Source of the DNA: AAA044-D11 sp965268555
Lineage (GTDB): Bacteria; Actinomycetota; Actinomycetes; Nanopelagicales; Nanopelagicaceae
Assembly (NCBI GenBank): GCA_965268555.1
Contig: OZ254174.1
Span: forward strand, 930,001-994,000
Length of the DNA stretch: 64,000 nucleotides
Direction: 5' to 3'
The translations under genes were made by a program, and so were the position numbers. The notes beneath the pieces were generated by a model. The model ran no database searches, was not told the DNA's origin, and worked only from the letters and a program-made list of their open reading frames with translations. Below, one piece after another: positions 52,878 through 60,651 of this stretch (position 1 is the first letter of the stretch; the number at the start of each line of letters is the position of its first letter).

Positions 52878-53657
52878 TTAGTTCCCCTTTCCAGATTTAG
52901 AACCTTCAACATCTTCACGAATTGATTTCAGAATTTCAATGAAATTAGGTTCAAACTGCAGATCAATATGACGTGGTCTTGCAAAATCCACATCAACGAT
53001 TCGAGATAAACGACCTGGCCGTGGTGACATAACCCAGACCCGGTCTGCCAAGAAAATTGCCTCTGAAATTGAGTGGGTAACGAAAACAATTGTCTTCTTT
53101 GTGCGTTCCCAAACTTTAAGTAAGAACAAGTTCATCTCTTCACGAGTGAAAGCATCTAGCGCACCAAATGGTTCATCCATCAAAAGCACTTCTGGATCTT
53201 GAGCAAGGGCGCGAACAATAGAACCGCGTTGCTTCATACCGCCTGATAATTCGCCAGGATAAGAATTTTCAAAACCTTTAAGTCCTGCAACTTCTAATAA
53301 CTCATCGACTAATTCACGATTGACTGGCTTCTTCTTAATTTGAAATGGGAGTTCAATGTTCTCCATAAGTGTTCGCCAAGGAAGAAGGTTAGAATCTTGG
53401 AAAACCATTCCAATTCGATCAGGTAGCGGCTTAGTTAAAAGCTCACCATCAATGTGCACTGTTCCTGATGTTGCTGGATGAAGTCCAGATAAACACCAGA
53501 GAAGAGTGGTCTTGCCACATCCACTTGCGCCAACGACGCAGACAAATTCACCATCCTTAACACTTTCTGAGAAATTCTTTACAGCTTCTACAGTCTTTGT
53601 GTCACTCTGATAAATCTTTGAAACGTCCGTAATTTTGATACGAGTCGCTTGCGTCAC
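52878..53657 (-). CDS. ABC transporter ATP-binding protein, SsuB-like
   Basis: The 259-residue ATPase has Walker A GASGCGKTT, the signature LSGGMKQR, Walker B in VLLMDEPFGALDAF and the switch histidine in FVTHSISEA. It is the first gene of the importer operon and lies divergent from the ROK regulator, with the start codons about 120 bases apart. That suggests the regulator controls it. Confidence 0.93.
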   Translation of the reverse strand: MTQATRIKITDVSKIYQSDTKTVEAVKNFSESVKDGEFVCVVGASGCGKTTLLWCLSGLHPATSGTVHIDGELLTKPLPDRIGMVFQDSNLLPWRTLMENIELPFQIKKKPVNRELVDELLEVAGLKGFENSYPGELSGGMKQRGSIVRALAQDPEVLLMDEPFGALDAFTREEMNLFLLKVWERTKKTIVFVTHSISEAIFLADRVWVMSPRPGRLSRIVDVDFARPRHIDLQFEPNFIEILKSIREDVEGSKSGKGN

Positions 53658-53749
53658 TAATGCTCTCCTTATTAGTTATTTGCTTTGCCCTGCTCTGAAA
53701 TTGCTCTTAAACTGCCCTTCTCTTGCACGCCACTTCCGTGGTTTACTTA

Positions 53750-53785
53750 GGGGTAATAGAACAAGGAGTCTTCCTATTCTGTCAA
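53750..53785 (-). promoter_or_regulatory. Candidate importer promoter in the ROK/ABC intergenic region
   Basis: On the minus strand TTGACA (53780-53785) is followed after about 18 bases by TTCTAT as a -10. The spacer contains GAATAGGAAGA, a sequence that also lies beside the -35 of the VOC operon, so a common regulator is possible. Confidence 0.45.
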
Positions 53786-55047
53786 GCACTTTCTCAGAGT
53801 TTCTTCCGGCAGCTTTCACGAGATCTTCCTCAGGCTCACCGGCCGGTCTGCGACGCCTAAACGTGGCTCGAGTTTTCGAAACTGTACGTACAAATGGCCC
53901 TATCACCCGGCAGTTAATTGGTGAAATTTCTGGACTTTCAAAGCCAACAGTGAATGAGGCGCTCGATATTTTGAATAAAGAGAAGCTCATATCTATGAAC
54001 GAAGCGAAGACAAAATCTGCTGCTGGTCGACCTGGTCCCAAGGCGCAGCAAATAACATTTAATAAAGATCGCAAGAAGATTGTTGCAATTGATATTGGTG
54101 GATCAAATATTCGATTACTGATCTCAGATCTTGATGGAAATATCATCGCTACTTTGATGCAGAGCACCCCGCTTAAGGGAGGCAGAAAAGCAATCATTGC
54201 TAAGGTCAAAGAGCTTTACGAAACCGGATTAATACAGAACAAAATTAAGGTTTCAGATATCGGTTCTGTTGTCGCAGGATCCCCAGGAACTATTGATCCA
54301 GAGACTGGCGAAATTACTCGTTCATATAACCTCCCAGATTGGGAGGGCTTCTCGCTTAGCGACGAGTTATCAAAAGTTTTAAAGAAGCAGGTTCATGTTG
54401 AGAATGAAGCGCACCTTGCAATCTATGGTGAGCATTGGCGAGGTGGGGCTAAAGATTTAGCCAATGCAGCAGCCATGTCAGTCGGTGTTGGTATCGGTTT
54501 AGGTTTGTTGATTAACGGTCAGGTTTATCGCGGCTTCAACGGAATCGCCGGTGAAGTAGGAAACCTTCCGCTACAAATTGTAGATGAAGTTAAATCCCCA
54601 ATGAATGCTAACTTTGAATTCCATGCTAGCGCCGTTGGATTAGAGCGAAACTTTGAAGCGGTTAAGAACAGAGAAGGCGCGAAAGAAATCATTAAATTAG
54701 CTGGTGGCCAAAGCGTTACCGCTAAGACTATTTATGCTGCTGCTGATAAGGGAAACAAACTAGCTATCGAGCTTGTGAACCAGCAGTTAGAACTACTATC
54801 CCGCGGTATCGCCTCAGTTTGCTGTATCACCAACCCTGAGGTCTTTATCCTTGAAGGTGGACTCGCATCGGCGCTAGAGCCACACTTGAAGACTATTTCC
54901 AAGATGGTTCAGAAGATAACTTTGATAGCCCCAAAGATTGTGATCTCTGAGTTGAAAGATCTCGCAACGGCGTATGGCGCGCTACGCCGAGGTATTGAGA
55001 ATGTAGATCGCGCCACACTTATTTCTATCCTGCAAGAAACGGCCTAG
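53776..55047 (+). CDS. ROK family transcriptional repressor
   Basis: This NagC/XylR-type repressor with a sugar-kinase fold has an N-terminal winged helix (LRRLNVARVFETVRTNGPITRQLIGEISGLSKPTVNEAL), then the ROK domain with DIGGSNIRLLISDLDG, GSPGTIDPETGEI, GVGIGLGLLINGQVYRG and the GEVGNLPL segment. The frame is open back to 53635 without a convincing start. AAGGAG at 53763-53768 lies seven bases before an ATT at 53776, which gives the usual length before LRRLN, so I suggest a rare ATT (or the adjacent CTG) start. It probably senses the sugar handled by the neighbouring importer and enzymes. Confidence 0.85.
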   Translation: MLSSTFSEFLPAAFTRSSSGSPAGLRRLNVARVFETVRTNGPITRQLIGEISGLSKPTVNEALDILNKEKLISMNEAKTKSAAGRPGPKAQQITFNKDRKKIVAIDIGGSNIRLLISDLDGNIIATLMQSTPLKGGRKAIIAKVKELYETGLIQNKIKVSDIGSVVAGSPGTIDPETGEITRSYNLPDWEGFSLSDELSKVLKKQVHVENEAHLAIYGEHWRGGAKDLANAAAMSVGVGIGLGLLINGQVYRGFNGIAGEVGNLPLQIVDEVKSPMNANFEFHASAVGLERNFEAVKNREGAKEIIKLAGGQSVTAKTIYAAADKGNKLAIELVNQQLELLSRGIASVCCITNPEVFILEGGLASALEPHLKTISKMVQKITLIAPKIVISELKDLATAYGALRRGIENVDRATLISILQETA

Positions 55048-55075
55048 TTACAAAGTAAAGGGCTACCATTTTCAC

Positions 55076-55438
55076 ATGTCACTAGCCCGCAATATCTTCC
55101 TTCTCCTTCACATAATCGGTTTTATCGGAATCCTCGGCGCCTTGCTTTCGCAGATTCCAAAGAATCCAAAGCGCATTCTTGGTGGCGCTATGCACAGCGC
55201 ATTACTCTCGCTTATTTCGGGAATCGCATTAATCGGAATTCGCACATCACTTCATGCATCTGATGCCGCAAATTGGGAAGCTCCGGACCACACAAAAGTC
55301 GGAATCAAGTTTCTGTTTCTAGTGATTATTTTGGTTCTTGGCTACATGAATACTAAGAAGCCTGCGGTCTCAACAAAGATCTGGGCAACCATGGTTGGGT
55401 TAACGCTTATTAACTTAGTGGTTGCGCTGTCGTTTTAA
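55076..55438 (+). CDS. Small four-helix membrane protein
   Basis: The 120-residue protein has four predicted helices (about residues 5-25, 38-55, 75-93 and 103-119) joined by short loops. I do not recognise the family with certainty. Its stop overlaps the start of the next gene (TAATG), so it leads a three-gene coupled unit. Confidence 0.75.
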   Translation: MSLARNIFLLLHIIGFIGILGALLSQIPKNPKRILGGAMHSALLSLISGIALIGIRTSLHASDAANWEAPDHTKVGIKFLFLVIILVLGYMNTKKPAVSTKIWATMVGLTLINLVVALSF

Positions 55439-56178
55439 TGGCGAAAAGGAAATCAAGCACTTCAAGTGCTCCACTAATTAATTTACTAAAATCTTGGTCG
55501 ATCCAACATAAATTTCAAGACGATCCATATGTCTCTGGGCTATTGGATGCACTAGAAACTGAAGAAAACTTAGAAGTATGGGCATCGCTAGATCCCCTTG
55601 ATTATCTTCCTGCGCCATCAGACAAATCTAATAACTTGTTCCAGCGCATAAACCTTGGGCTTACTATCGTTAGAAATGCCCTTGTATTTTTGCCCGTAGC
55701 CCTCACCTGGTATGCAATTAGTAAAGCATCAGCAGCTTTCTCGGTTTACACAGCCAACAACACATTGACTGTCTCAAATTTCCTTGATTTTTGGGAGAAT
55801 GGTTACGGCGTACTAAGTAAAGAATGGTCTCTAAGCCACGTAGCAACATTGGACTTCCAGATTATTCTTGTGATCATTTTGTTGACAATCGCAATTTCAG
55901 TAATAGAGCGAGTTCTTCGGATCAGATCTGCAAAATCAAACCTAGAGATAGATGAGGCTAAATTCCAATTGGCCATCCAAATAAAGAGCTACCTATTTGA
56001 TCATGAGCGCATTACTGATGTGACTATGAATCAATCACTTGGCAGGGCTGTTAAGCAACTTCAGGATTCAACTAAGTCACTTAACATGATCAGCAAGGAG
56101 CTTTTGAAATTAGTCAAATCTCTTCCAAGTGACCGGGAAATTCTCCGCGAAATCAAAAGAATTAAATCTGGAAATTAG
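55438..56178 (+). CDS. Unknown membrane protein with a long helical C-terminus
   Basis: The 246-residue protein has a soluble N-terminal region of about 80 residues, one helix at about 83-105, a polar stretch, a second helix at about 138-160, then a roughly 85-residue basic helical tail (SLGRAVKQLQDSTKSLNMISKELLKLVKS) that may form a coiled coil. I do not recognise a family. The partner downstream looks MotB-like, so this could be its MotA-like or ZorA-like partner, although helix number and conserved residues do not prove it. Confidence 0.7.
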   Translation: MAKRKSSTSSAPLINLLKSWSIQHKFQDDPYVSGLLDALETEENLEVWASLDPLDYLPAPSDKSNNLFQRINLGLTIVRNALVFLPVALTWYAISKASAAFSVYTANNTLTVSNFLDFWENGYGVLSKEWSLSHVATLDFQIILVIILLTIAISVIERVLRIRSAKSNLEIDEAKFQLAIQIKSYLFDHERITDVTMNQSLGRAVKQLQDSTKSLNMISKELLKLVKSLPSDREILREIKRIKSGN

Positions 56179-56181
56179 AAA

Positions 56182-56688
56182 ATGTCTAGAAGTCGATCAA
56201 GAGCCGAACAAGAAAATCCCGAGGATGCAACTCTCCTAGCTGGCTGGATGTATGCCGACTTACTTCTTGGCTTGATGGTTATTTTTCTTGCAACTATCTC
56301 CTTTGTTCCGCTTGATAACTTCATTAGTAGCACACTTGTTAAAACCAATTACAAACAAGTTGATCGTGGATTTAACTTCAACCGCGGGCTCTCACTTGTT
56401 TATGATGAATACAATTCAAAAGCGCTATCTTCAGATATCCAAGCCTTCAAAGATAAAGAACGCCTTAGTGCAGACACCGAAATCATTTTTGCTCAGGTAC
56501 TGGGTGGTTATGATTCAAAAACTGAATCGCCAGAGGCTGGTCGCAACCGTGCTCTCGCGTATAGTTTCAAATTGAGTGCAGATATGCCTGATTTATTTGC
56601 AAATGCTGCCACTGTTGCCGGAGCAGATGATTCACTTAAGAAGACCGAAATTGCCTTGCGCTTAACTTTCGTATCTAAACTGAAATAA
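56182..56688 (+). CDS. MotB/OmpA-like single-helix membrane protein
   Basis: The 168-residue protein has a charged N-terminus, one membrane helix at about residues 22-43 with aspartate D26 in the motif MYADLLLGLMVIFLA, and a C-terminal domain. The YAD-in-helix pattern resembles the proton-channel helix of MotB and ZorB. The C-terminal domain has weak OmpA-type signs: VLGGYDS (about 106), RNRALAYSFKL (about 121) and KKTEIALRLTF (about 153). The OmpA peptidoglycan-binding residues are eroded. This is inference from motif pattern. Confidence 0.6.
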   Translation: MSRSRSRAEQENPEDATLLAGWMYADLLLGLMVIFLATISFVPLDNFISSTLVKTNYKQVDRGFNFNRGLSLVYDEYNSKALSSDIQAFKDKERLSADTEIIFAQVLGGYDSKTESPEAGRNRALAYSFKLSADMPDLFANAATVAGADDSLKKTEIALRLTFVSKLK

Positions 56689-56689
56689 T

Positions 56690-57049
56690 TTAAAGCCCAA
56701 TTAAGCCAAAAAAGGATCCCAGGAATGGAATCATCAATATAAGTTTGCCTTTTGCTTGATCTTTTTGAACTCTAACAATTGATGCATCGGATTGAATGTC
56801 ATATGTATCTTTATTCACAGCAACTACGAAAGCGAGAACTGGAGATTTATCCTTCTCTTGGATGTCAACCAATACCTTTGCATCCTTAGCAAAATCACTT
56901 CCAGTTTTGTATAAAACTAAACCTGATTGCGCCGAACCCAATGAATTCTTCAGCCCGCTCTGTGGGTGCCCAATCCGAAATCCGGCAGCAAAGGCAAGAA
57001 CTAACACTGCAAGTGCGATAGCAATTCTTGTACGCATAGATTTATTCAC
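56690..57049 (-). CDS. Signal-peptidase-like membrane protein lacking the catalytic residues
   Basis: The 119-residue protein has an N-terminal helix (about 8-25), an extracytoplasmic domain and a C-terminal helix. It aligns by eye with the second half of the signal peptidase encoded at 59951-60637: both contain a GDV/AKV-type strand, a Y.I..DA segment and then KLILMIPFLG (VVIFVIPVIG in the peptidase). The SM serine and histidine motifs of the peptidase have no counterpart. It is the last gene of the minus-strand run, converging on the MotB-like gene. Confidence 0.55.
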   Translation of the reverse strand: MNKSMRTRIAIALAVLVLAFAAGFRIGHPQSGLKNSLGSAQSGLVLYKTGSDFAKDAKVLVDIQEKDKSPVLAFVVAVNKDTYDIQSDASIVRVQKDQAKGKLILMIPFLGSFFGLIGL

Positions 57050-57104
57050 GGGTATAAGGGTAAGCCTTTCATTCTATTAATCCCGCTTAAGAGATTCTGA
57101 CACG

Positions 57105-57659
57105 CTATTTCTTCTTTGGAGAAGCCTTTTTCGCTGATTTTTTCGTGGCAGAAACTTTCGTTGCAGGTTCACTAGCTCTCTTTGCTACTGCTTGAGATTT
57201 TGCTTCAGCCTCTTTGCTAATACTCTCGATCCAAGCGTCGATGTTCAACTCTGCAGTTGTATCAATCGGTTTTAGTTCACGAGTTCTTGCAAGTGCTTTT
57301 GAGACATTTGTGAATACGAATTTGAATGAATTCGAAAGCTTCGTACTTGGAATATTTACCTTGAAAGGCAACTTAAGTTTGCGACTACTAGCGCTCGGAG
57401 TTTCAGAATCCTCCTTGCTCTCCACAGGGGCTGCTGGTTCTGATCCATCTGTCATCCCAAGCATGAGGCGGTTGGTTCGAGAATCCGGACGTCCGGTTCC
57501 GCGCCAAGTAGCAACTTCAATCACATGTCCGGGAGTTAACTTGCCAAGAATTAATTTTTGGCCATCAGGTAGATCAACAACTAAAGGATTATCTGAAATT
57601 GGCATCGGAATATTAGAAATCTTTGGTTCGCTGTTCTCAGGTTTTTTCTTACTAGCCAT
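57105..57659 (-). CDS. Unknown cytosolic protein with basic Lys/Ala-rich tail
   Basis: The 184-residue protein has no signal peptide or helix long enough for a membrane. Residues 30-75 form a folded-looking part (LVVDLPDGQKLILGKLTPGHVIEVATWRGTGRPDSRTNRLML). The middle is serine/glutamate-rich and the last 35 residues are lysine- and alanine-rich, as in histone H1-like tails. It is one base from the collagen-like gene and inside the surface-system operon, suggesting a cytoplasmic partner of export or regulation. Function unknown. Confidence 0.7.
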   Translation of the reverse strand: MASKKKPENSEPKISNIPMPISDNPLVVDLPDGQKLILGKLTPGHVIEVATWRGTGRPDSRTNRLMLGMTDGSEPAAPVESKEDSETPSASSRKLKLPFKVNIPSTKLSNSFKFVFTNVSKALARTRELKPIDTTAELNIDAWIESISKEAEAKSQAVAKRASEPATKVSATKKSAKKASPKKK

Positions 57660-58441
57660 TAGATTCCTCCTGACGTAAATTCGAGACCAACGAATGAATC
57701 CAAGTTCTTCATCTCTATGTTGGTAATTGTAACTGCGGCATTAGATGAATTAACGCAAGCACCACCAGATGGGAATGAGATTCGATTACTTGTGCCTGTA
57801 ATTCCAGGCAACATTGCCGAGCAAGTGATTTCCGCTCCCGTCGAATTGTCTTTAATGTGAACAGATATCCGCTGTCCAGCACATCCGGGGCCCGCAACAG
57901 TAGTTCCTAATATTTCACCAATATTCACTTCATCGAGTTTAAAAACCCCGCTGGTGAATTTTTGCTTTAGATCAATCTTGACCGAATCATCACAACTTCC
58001 AATTGTTACAGTTCCAAAACCTGCATTTGCATTTCCACCGCTGGTTCCACCTGCTGCTCCTGCTGGTCCACTCGCACCTGCTGGTCCTGCAACTCCCTGC
58101 GCACCTGGTTGGCCCGGTTGACCTGGTTGACCTGCTGGTCCTTGTGCTCCTTGGATACCTGGTTGTCCTGCTGCTCCGGGTTGTCCTGGCGCACCTGGTT
58201 CTCCAGGTTTTCCATCTAAACCATTCAAACCATCTTTTCCGTTAGCTCCGGAAAATCCAGAGACTCCTGGTTGACCATTTGGTCCAACTAACAAACCAAG
58301 AACTTGATTTAAATTTGAATTTTCAATTGCAGGTTGTCCTAAAAAGAAATTACCAATACCTACAGGTGCTTCAGAAAATCCCAGCGAGAAGCCAATTCTC
58401 GTGAATGCTAGGAATGCAATGAAGAACGCGGCTTTTTTCAT
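57659..58441 (-). CDS. Exported collagen-like protein with two-cysteine C-terminal domain
   Basis: The 260-residue protein has an N-terminal hydrophobic signal or anchor (residues 1-25), a short region VGIGNFFLGQPAIENSNLNQ, 26 uninterrupted Gly-X-Y triplets (residues 53-130, rich in GQP, GAP and GPA) and a C-terminal beta domain. The domain starts GTVTIGSCDDSVKI (C150) and has its second cysteine at C187 in GCAGQRISV. This is the pattern of the four FGQG proteins upstream in the operon. It likely forms a trimeric stalk on the cell surface. Confidence 0.85.
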   Translation of the reverse strand: MKKAAFFIAFLAFTRIGFSLGFSEAPVGIGNFFLGQPAIENSNLNQVLGLLVGPNGQPGVSGFSGANGKDGLNGLDGKPGEPGAPGQPGAAGQPGIQGAQGPAGQPGQPGQPGAQGVAGPAGASGPAGAAGGTSGGNANAGFGTVTIGSCDDSVKIDLKQKFTSGVFKLDEVNIGEILGTTVAGPGCAGQRISVHIKDNSTGAEITCSAMLPGITGTSNRISFPSGGACVNSSNAAVTITNIEMKNLDSFVGLEFTSGGI

Positions 58442-59961
58442 TCAACCAACGCCACCTTTCGAGTGGTGGTGTCATAAATCGAGCTATAGAAGCCATGCGC
58501 AAAAAGTAGAACCGCGGCATAAAGAATAAACATCTTGCCCTTTTGCATTACTTCTAACGGCAAAGTTTGGACGTAATAGAAGATGCCAAAGGCGATTGCA
58601 AGCATGAGTAAAGATTCAAGAACAATATTGCGATCAAAGCGAGTCAAGAATTTAAGTGATGGTGATTCAAAACGAACCATAAGCATTGAAAGCGGGAACG
58701 AAAGCAAGAATGCCGTCATGCCAGCGAACTGCCAAGACTCAGTCCAAACATAAGCAGTCCCAGCGAAGTAAAAGGCTGCTAAAACTATAGTTCTCGGAGC
58801 AATCACACGAGGAAGAACTAGAACTCTGATCTGATAATTCTCACCAGTCTGGTGCAAATCTCTAGAAAGATAGCGCTCGATATGCATTCGACCTAAAGTG
58901 AAAATACTCAACACAATCGGCAAGGTAATACTTCCCATTGCAATTGGACCAACACGATCCGTGAAGCTGTTAGTCAATAATTGTGAAACCAAAAAGACTA
59001 ATCCCGCAACGCTTGCAGCTACTAAATCTGGAATTAAACGACGAAGAACTCCGAAGTAACGGTCCTTGCGCAAAATGCCTTGATATAACGAAGAGAGAAT
59101 CCCTGGGGCAACCCAGCCAATTCCTACTGCAAGAATCGACATAAACGAGCGCACGCTAGTGATATTTCCGATTAAGGTTTGAATAAAGGCAAAGCCAAGT
59201 GTCGCTGTAAATCCACTAAATGGATCGATAATTCCTAGCAGTGCAACAGCAAAGAACAAGATGACCGGAATCATTCTTACGCCTTCAACTAAATTGCCAC
59301 TTACCCCTACATAGACTCCGATAAAAATCGAAACGATAGGTAATACCGACCAAAGAGTTGGTGAAATTTTATGTAAAAGTTCACCCTCCCGAATAATCTG
59401 AAACTTAAAGATTGAGCGATGGATCTCTTCAATCGCAGCCACGCGCAATTTATAGAGCGGCTTTACCCAGTTCGAAATCTTCTTCGTTGGATTCTCACGC
59501 AGATATTCAATTCGCTCATATTTGCTCATTCGCATAATCGACATAGTCGTGACTAGAAGAATTAAAGTAAGGAGAATGAGAAAGAGCTTTAGCGGAATTT
59601 GAATCAGATTGAACTTGCTCAAGGCCACAAGCTTTACGCCCGCGACAATCTTGGCTGGCGAATTCTTCCCAACGGTCTGAACCGTGTAAACACCTTCAGG
59701 ATAATTATCGGGAATGCTTACTGAAAAAACTGCGAAGCCTTTGTCGTTCACCTTGCTCTGACGAAAGGTGAGAGTCGGAGCCTGGTTTGAAATCAGATTA
59801 ACTTGCCAATTTCCAACGGTTCCATCCCCACCCAAAATCACATTATGTTCTTTGCCCTTTTCCCAAGTTAAAACCGGGATATCTTCAGCATGCGCAGCAG
59901 ATAACCCGGTAACTGAAAGTAAGAATGCCGAGAAGAAGAGGGCGATAGTTTTATTCAACAT
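58438..59961 (-). CDS. Polytopic membrane protein with extracytoplasmic beta domain
   Basis: The 507-residue protein has a signal peptide (about residues 1-25), then an extracytoplasmic beta-sandwich-like domain of about 85 residues. About nine or ten membrane helices follow (starting near residue 115), with a cytoplasmic loop of about 60 residues at 145-205 rich in basic residues. I do not recognise a family. It overlaps the signal peptidase gene by 11 bases and the collagen-like gene by four, so the three are coupled. It may be a channel or assembly platform for the exported proteins. Confidence 0.75.
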   Translation of the reverse strand: MLNKTIALFFSAFLLSVTGLSAAHAEDIPVLTWEKGKEHNVILGGDGTVGNWQVNLISNQAPTLTFRQSKVNDKGFAVFSVSIPDNYPEGVYTVQTVGKNSPAKIVAGVKLVALSKFNLIQIPLKLFLILLTLILLVTTMSIMRMSKYERIEYLRENPTKKISNWVKPLYKLRVAAIEEIHRSIFKFQIIREGELLHKISPTLWSVLPIVSIFIGVYVGVSGNLVEGVRMIPVILFFAVALLGIIDPFSGFTATLGFAFIQTLIGNITSVRSFMSILAVGIGWVAPGILSSLYQGILRKDRYFGVLRRLIPDLVAASVAGLVFLVSQLLTNSFTDRVGPIAMGSITLPIVLSIFTLGRMHIERYLSRDLHQTGENYQIRVLVLPRVIAPRTIVLAAFYFAGTAYVWTESWQFAGMTAFLLSFPLSMLMVRFESPSLKFLTRFDRNIVLESLLMLAIAFGIFYYVQTLPLEVMQKGKMFILYAAVLLFAHGFYSSIYDTTTRKVALVE

Positions 59962-60637
59962 TTTTCATCGCATTCAGGATCAGCCAGAATCCAAAAATAG
60001 AAGGGATTATCAGGAATAAAGCTTTCATCGTTAAGAATTTTCCGATTACTGGAATCACGAAGATGACAACTCCCAAAATATCTTGGCTTGTGGGCTTCTG
60101 TGGATCCGGAGATTTATTAGCATCGCCCTTCATAATGAAGCCAGACTTGATGTCACCACCAATAATTCTGTGGGAGAAAATCGCAACCTTTTCACCATTA
60201 AAGCGCTTCGCATCGTAGGCAATAACATCCCCGACTTTAGGATCCTTGCGAGTTACTGGTGTCGTGATGATTATGTCTCCAACACTAATTGCGGGTTCCA
60301 TGGAACCAGTTAAAACAATTCTTGCCTTGGCATTTCCAGTAAATGAAAAGCCCGAGAAAATAAGTAAGACCGCCGCAAGGCTATATCCAGCAATCGAAAC
60401 TGCACGGCCAAATTTCCTGAACTTATTCGCCTTTGCCGGAGAAACAGCAACCTCAGGTGCGTCAACAAGAAGTGATGCATCTAATTGTGAAATAGTGCCA
60501 TCAGAAATAAATGCAGATCTCTCACCTTCGGCAGATGAAATGGTGACGAGAATATTTGACTGCGGATAGAGGGAAGATCCCTCTATCCACATCACGTCAC
60601 CAGATTCACCCGCAAAAAGAGTTTTGCGTGAAGTCAT
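59951..60637 (-). CDS. Signal peptidase I, S26B (SipW/archaeal-type Ser-His)
   Basis: The 228-residue protein has the catalytic serine in VLTGSMEPAISVGD (about residue 112) and a histidine in SHRIIGG (about 155), the S26B arrangement of SipW and eukaryotic/archaeal peptidases rather than the Ser-Lys of ordinary bacterial LepB. The MKGDAN box follows, and helices lie at about residues 80-100 and 200-220. The N-terminal cytoplasmic part, about 78 residues before the first helix, is unusually long. In other bacteria SipW-type enzymes process specific surface proteins such as TasA fibres. The neighbours are the probable substrates. Confidence 0.9.
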   Translation of the reverse strand: MTSRKTLFAGESGDVMWIEGSSLYPQSNILVTISSAEGERSAFISDGTISQLDASLLVDAPEVAVSPAKANKFRKFGRAVSIAGYSLAAVLLIFSGFSFTGNAKARIVLTGSMEPAISVGDIIITTPVTRKDPKVGDVIAYDAKRFNGEKVAIFSHRIIGGDIKSGFIMKGDANKSPDPQKPTSQDILGVVIFVIPVIGKFLTMKALFLIIPSIFGFWLILNAMKNVE

Positions 60638-60651
60638 TTGAGTGCTCCGGA

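Noticed and set aside
55076..56688. Possible Zorya-type antiphage system
   Set aside because: Only MotB-like features are weakly visible, the partner is not clearly ZorA, and no ZorC/D/E helicase or nuclease genes lie nearby.
58050..58290. Short regularly spaced DNA repeats that could look like a repeat array
   Set aside because: They are the codons of the Gly-X-Y triplets in the collagen-like gene, without CRISPR repeats, spacers or cas genes.
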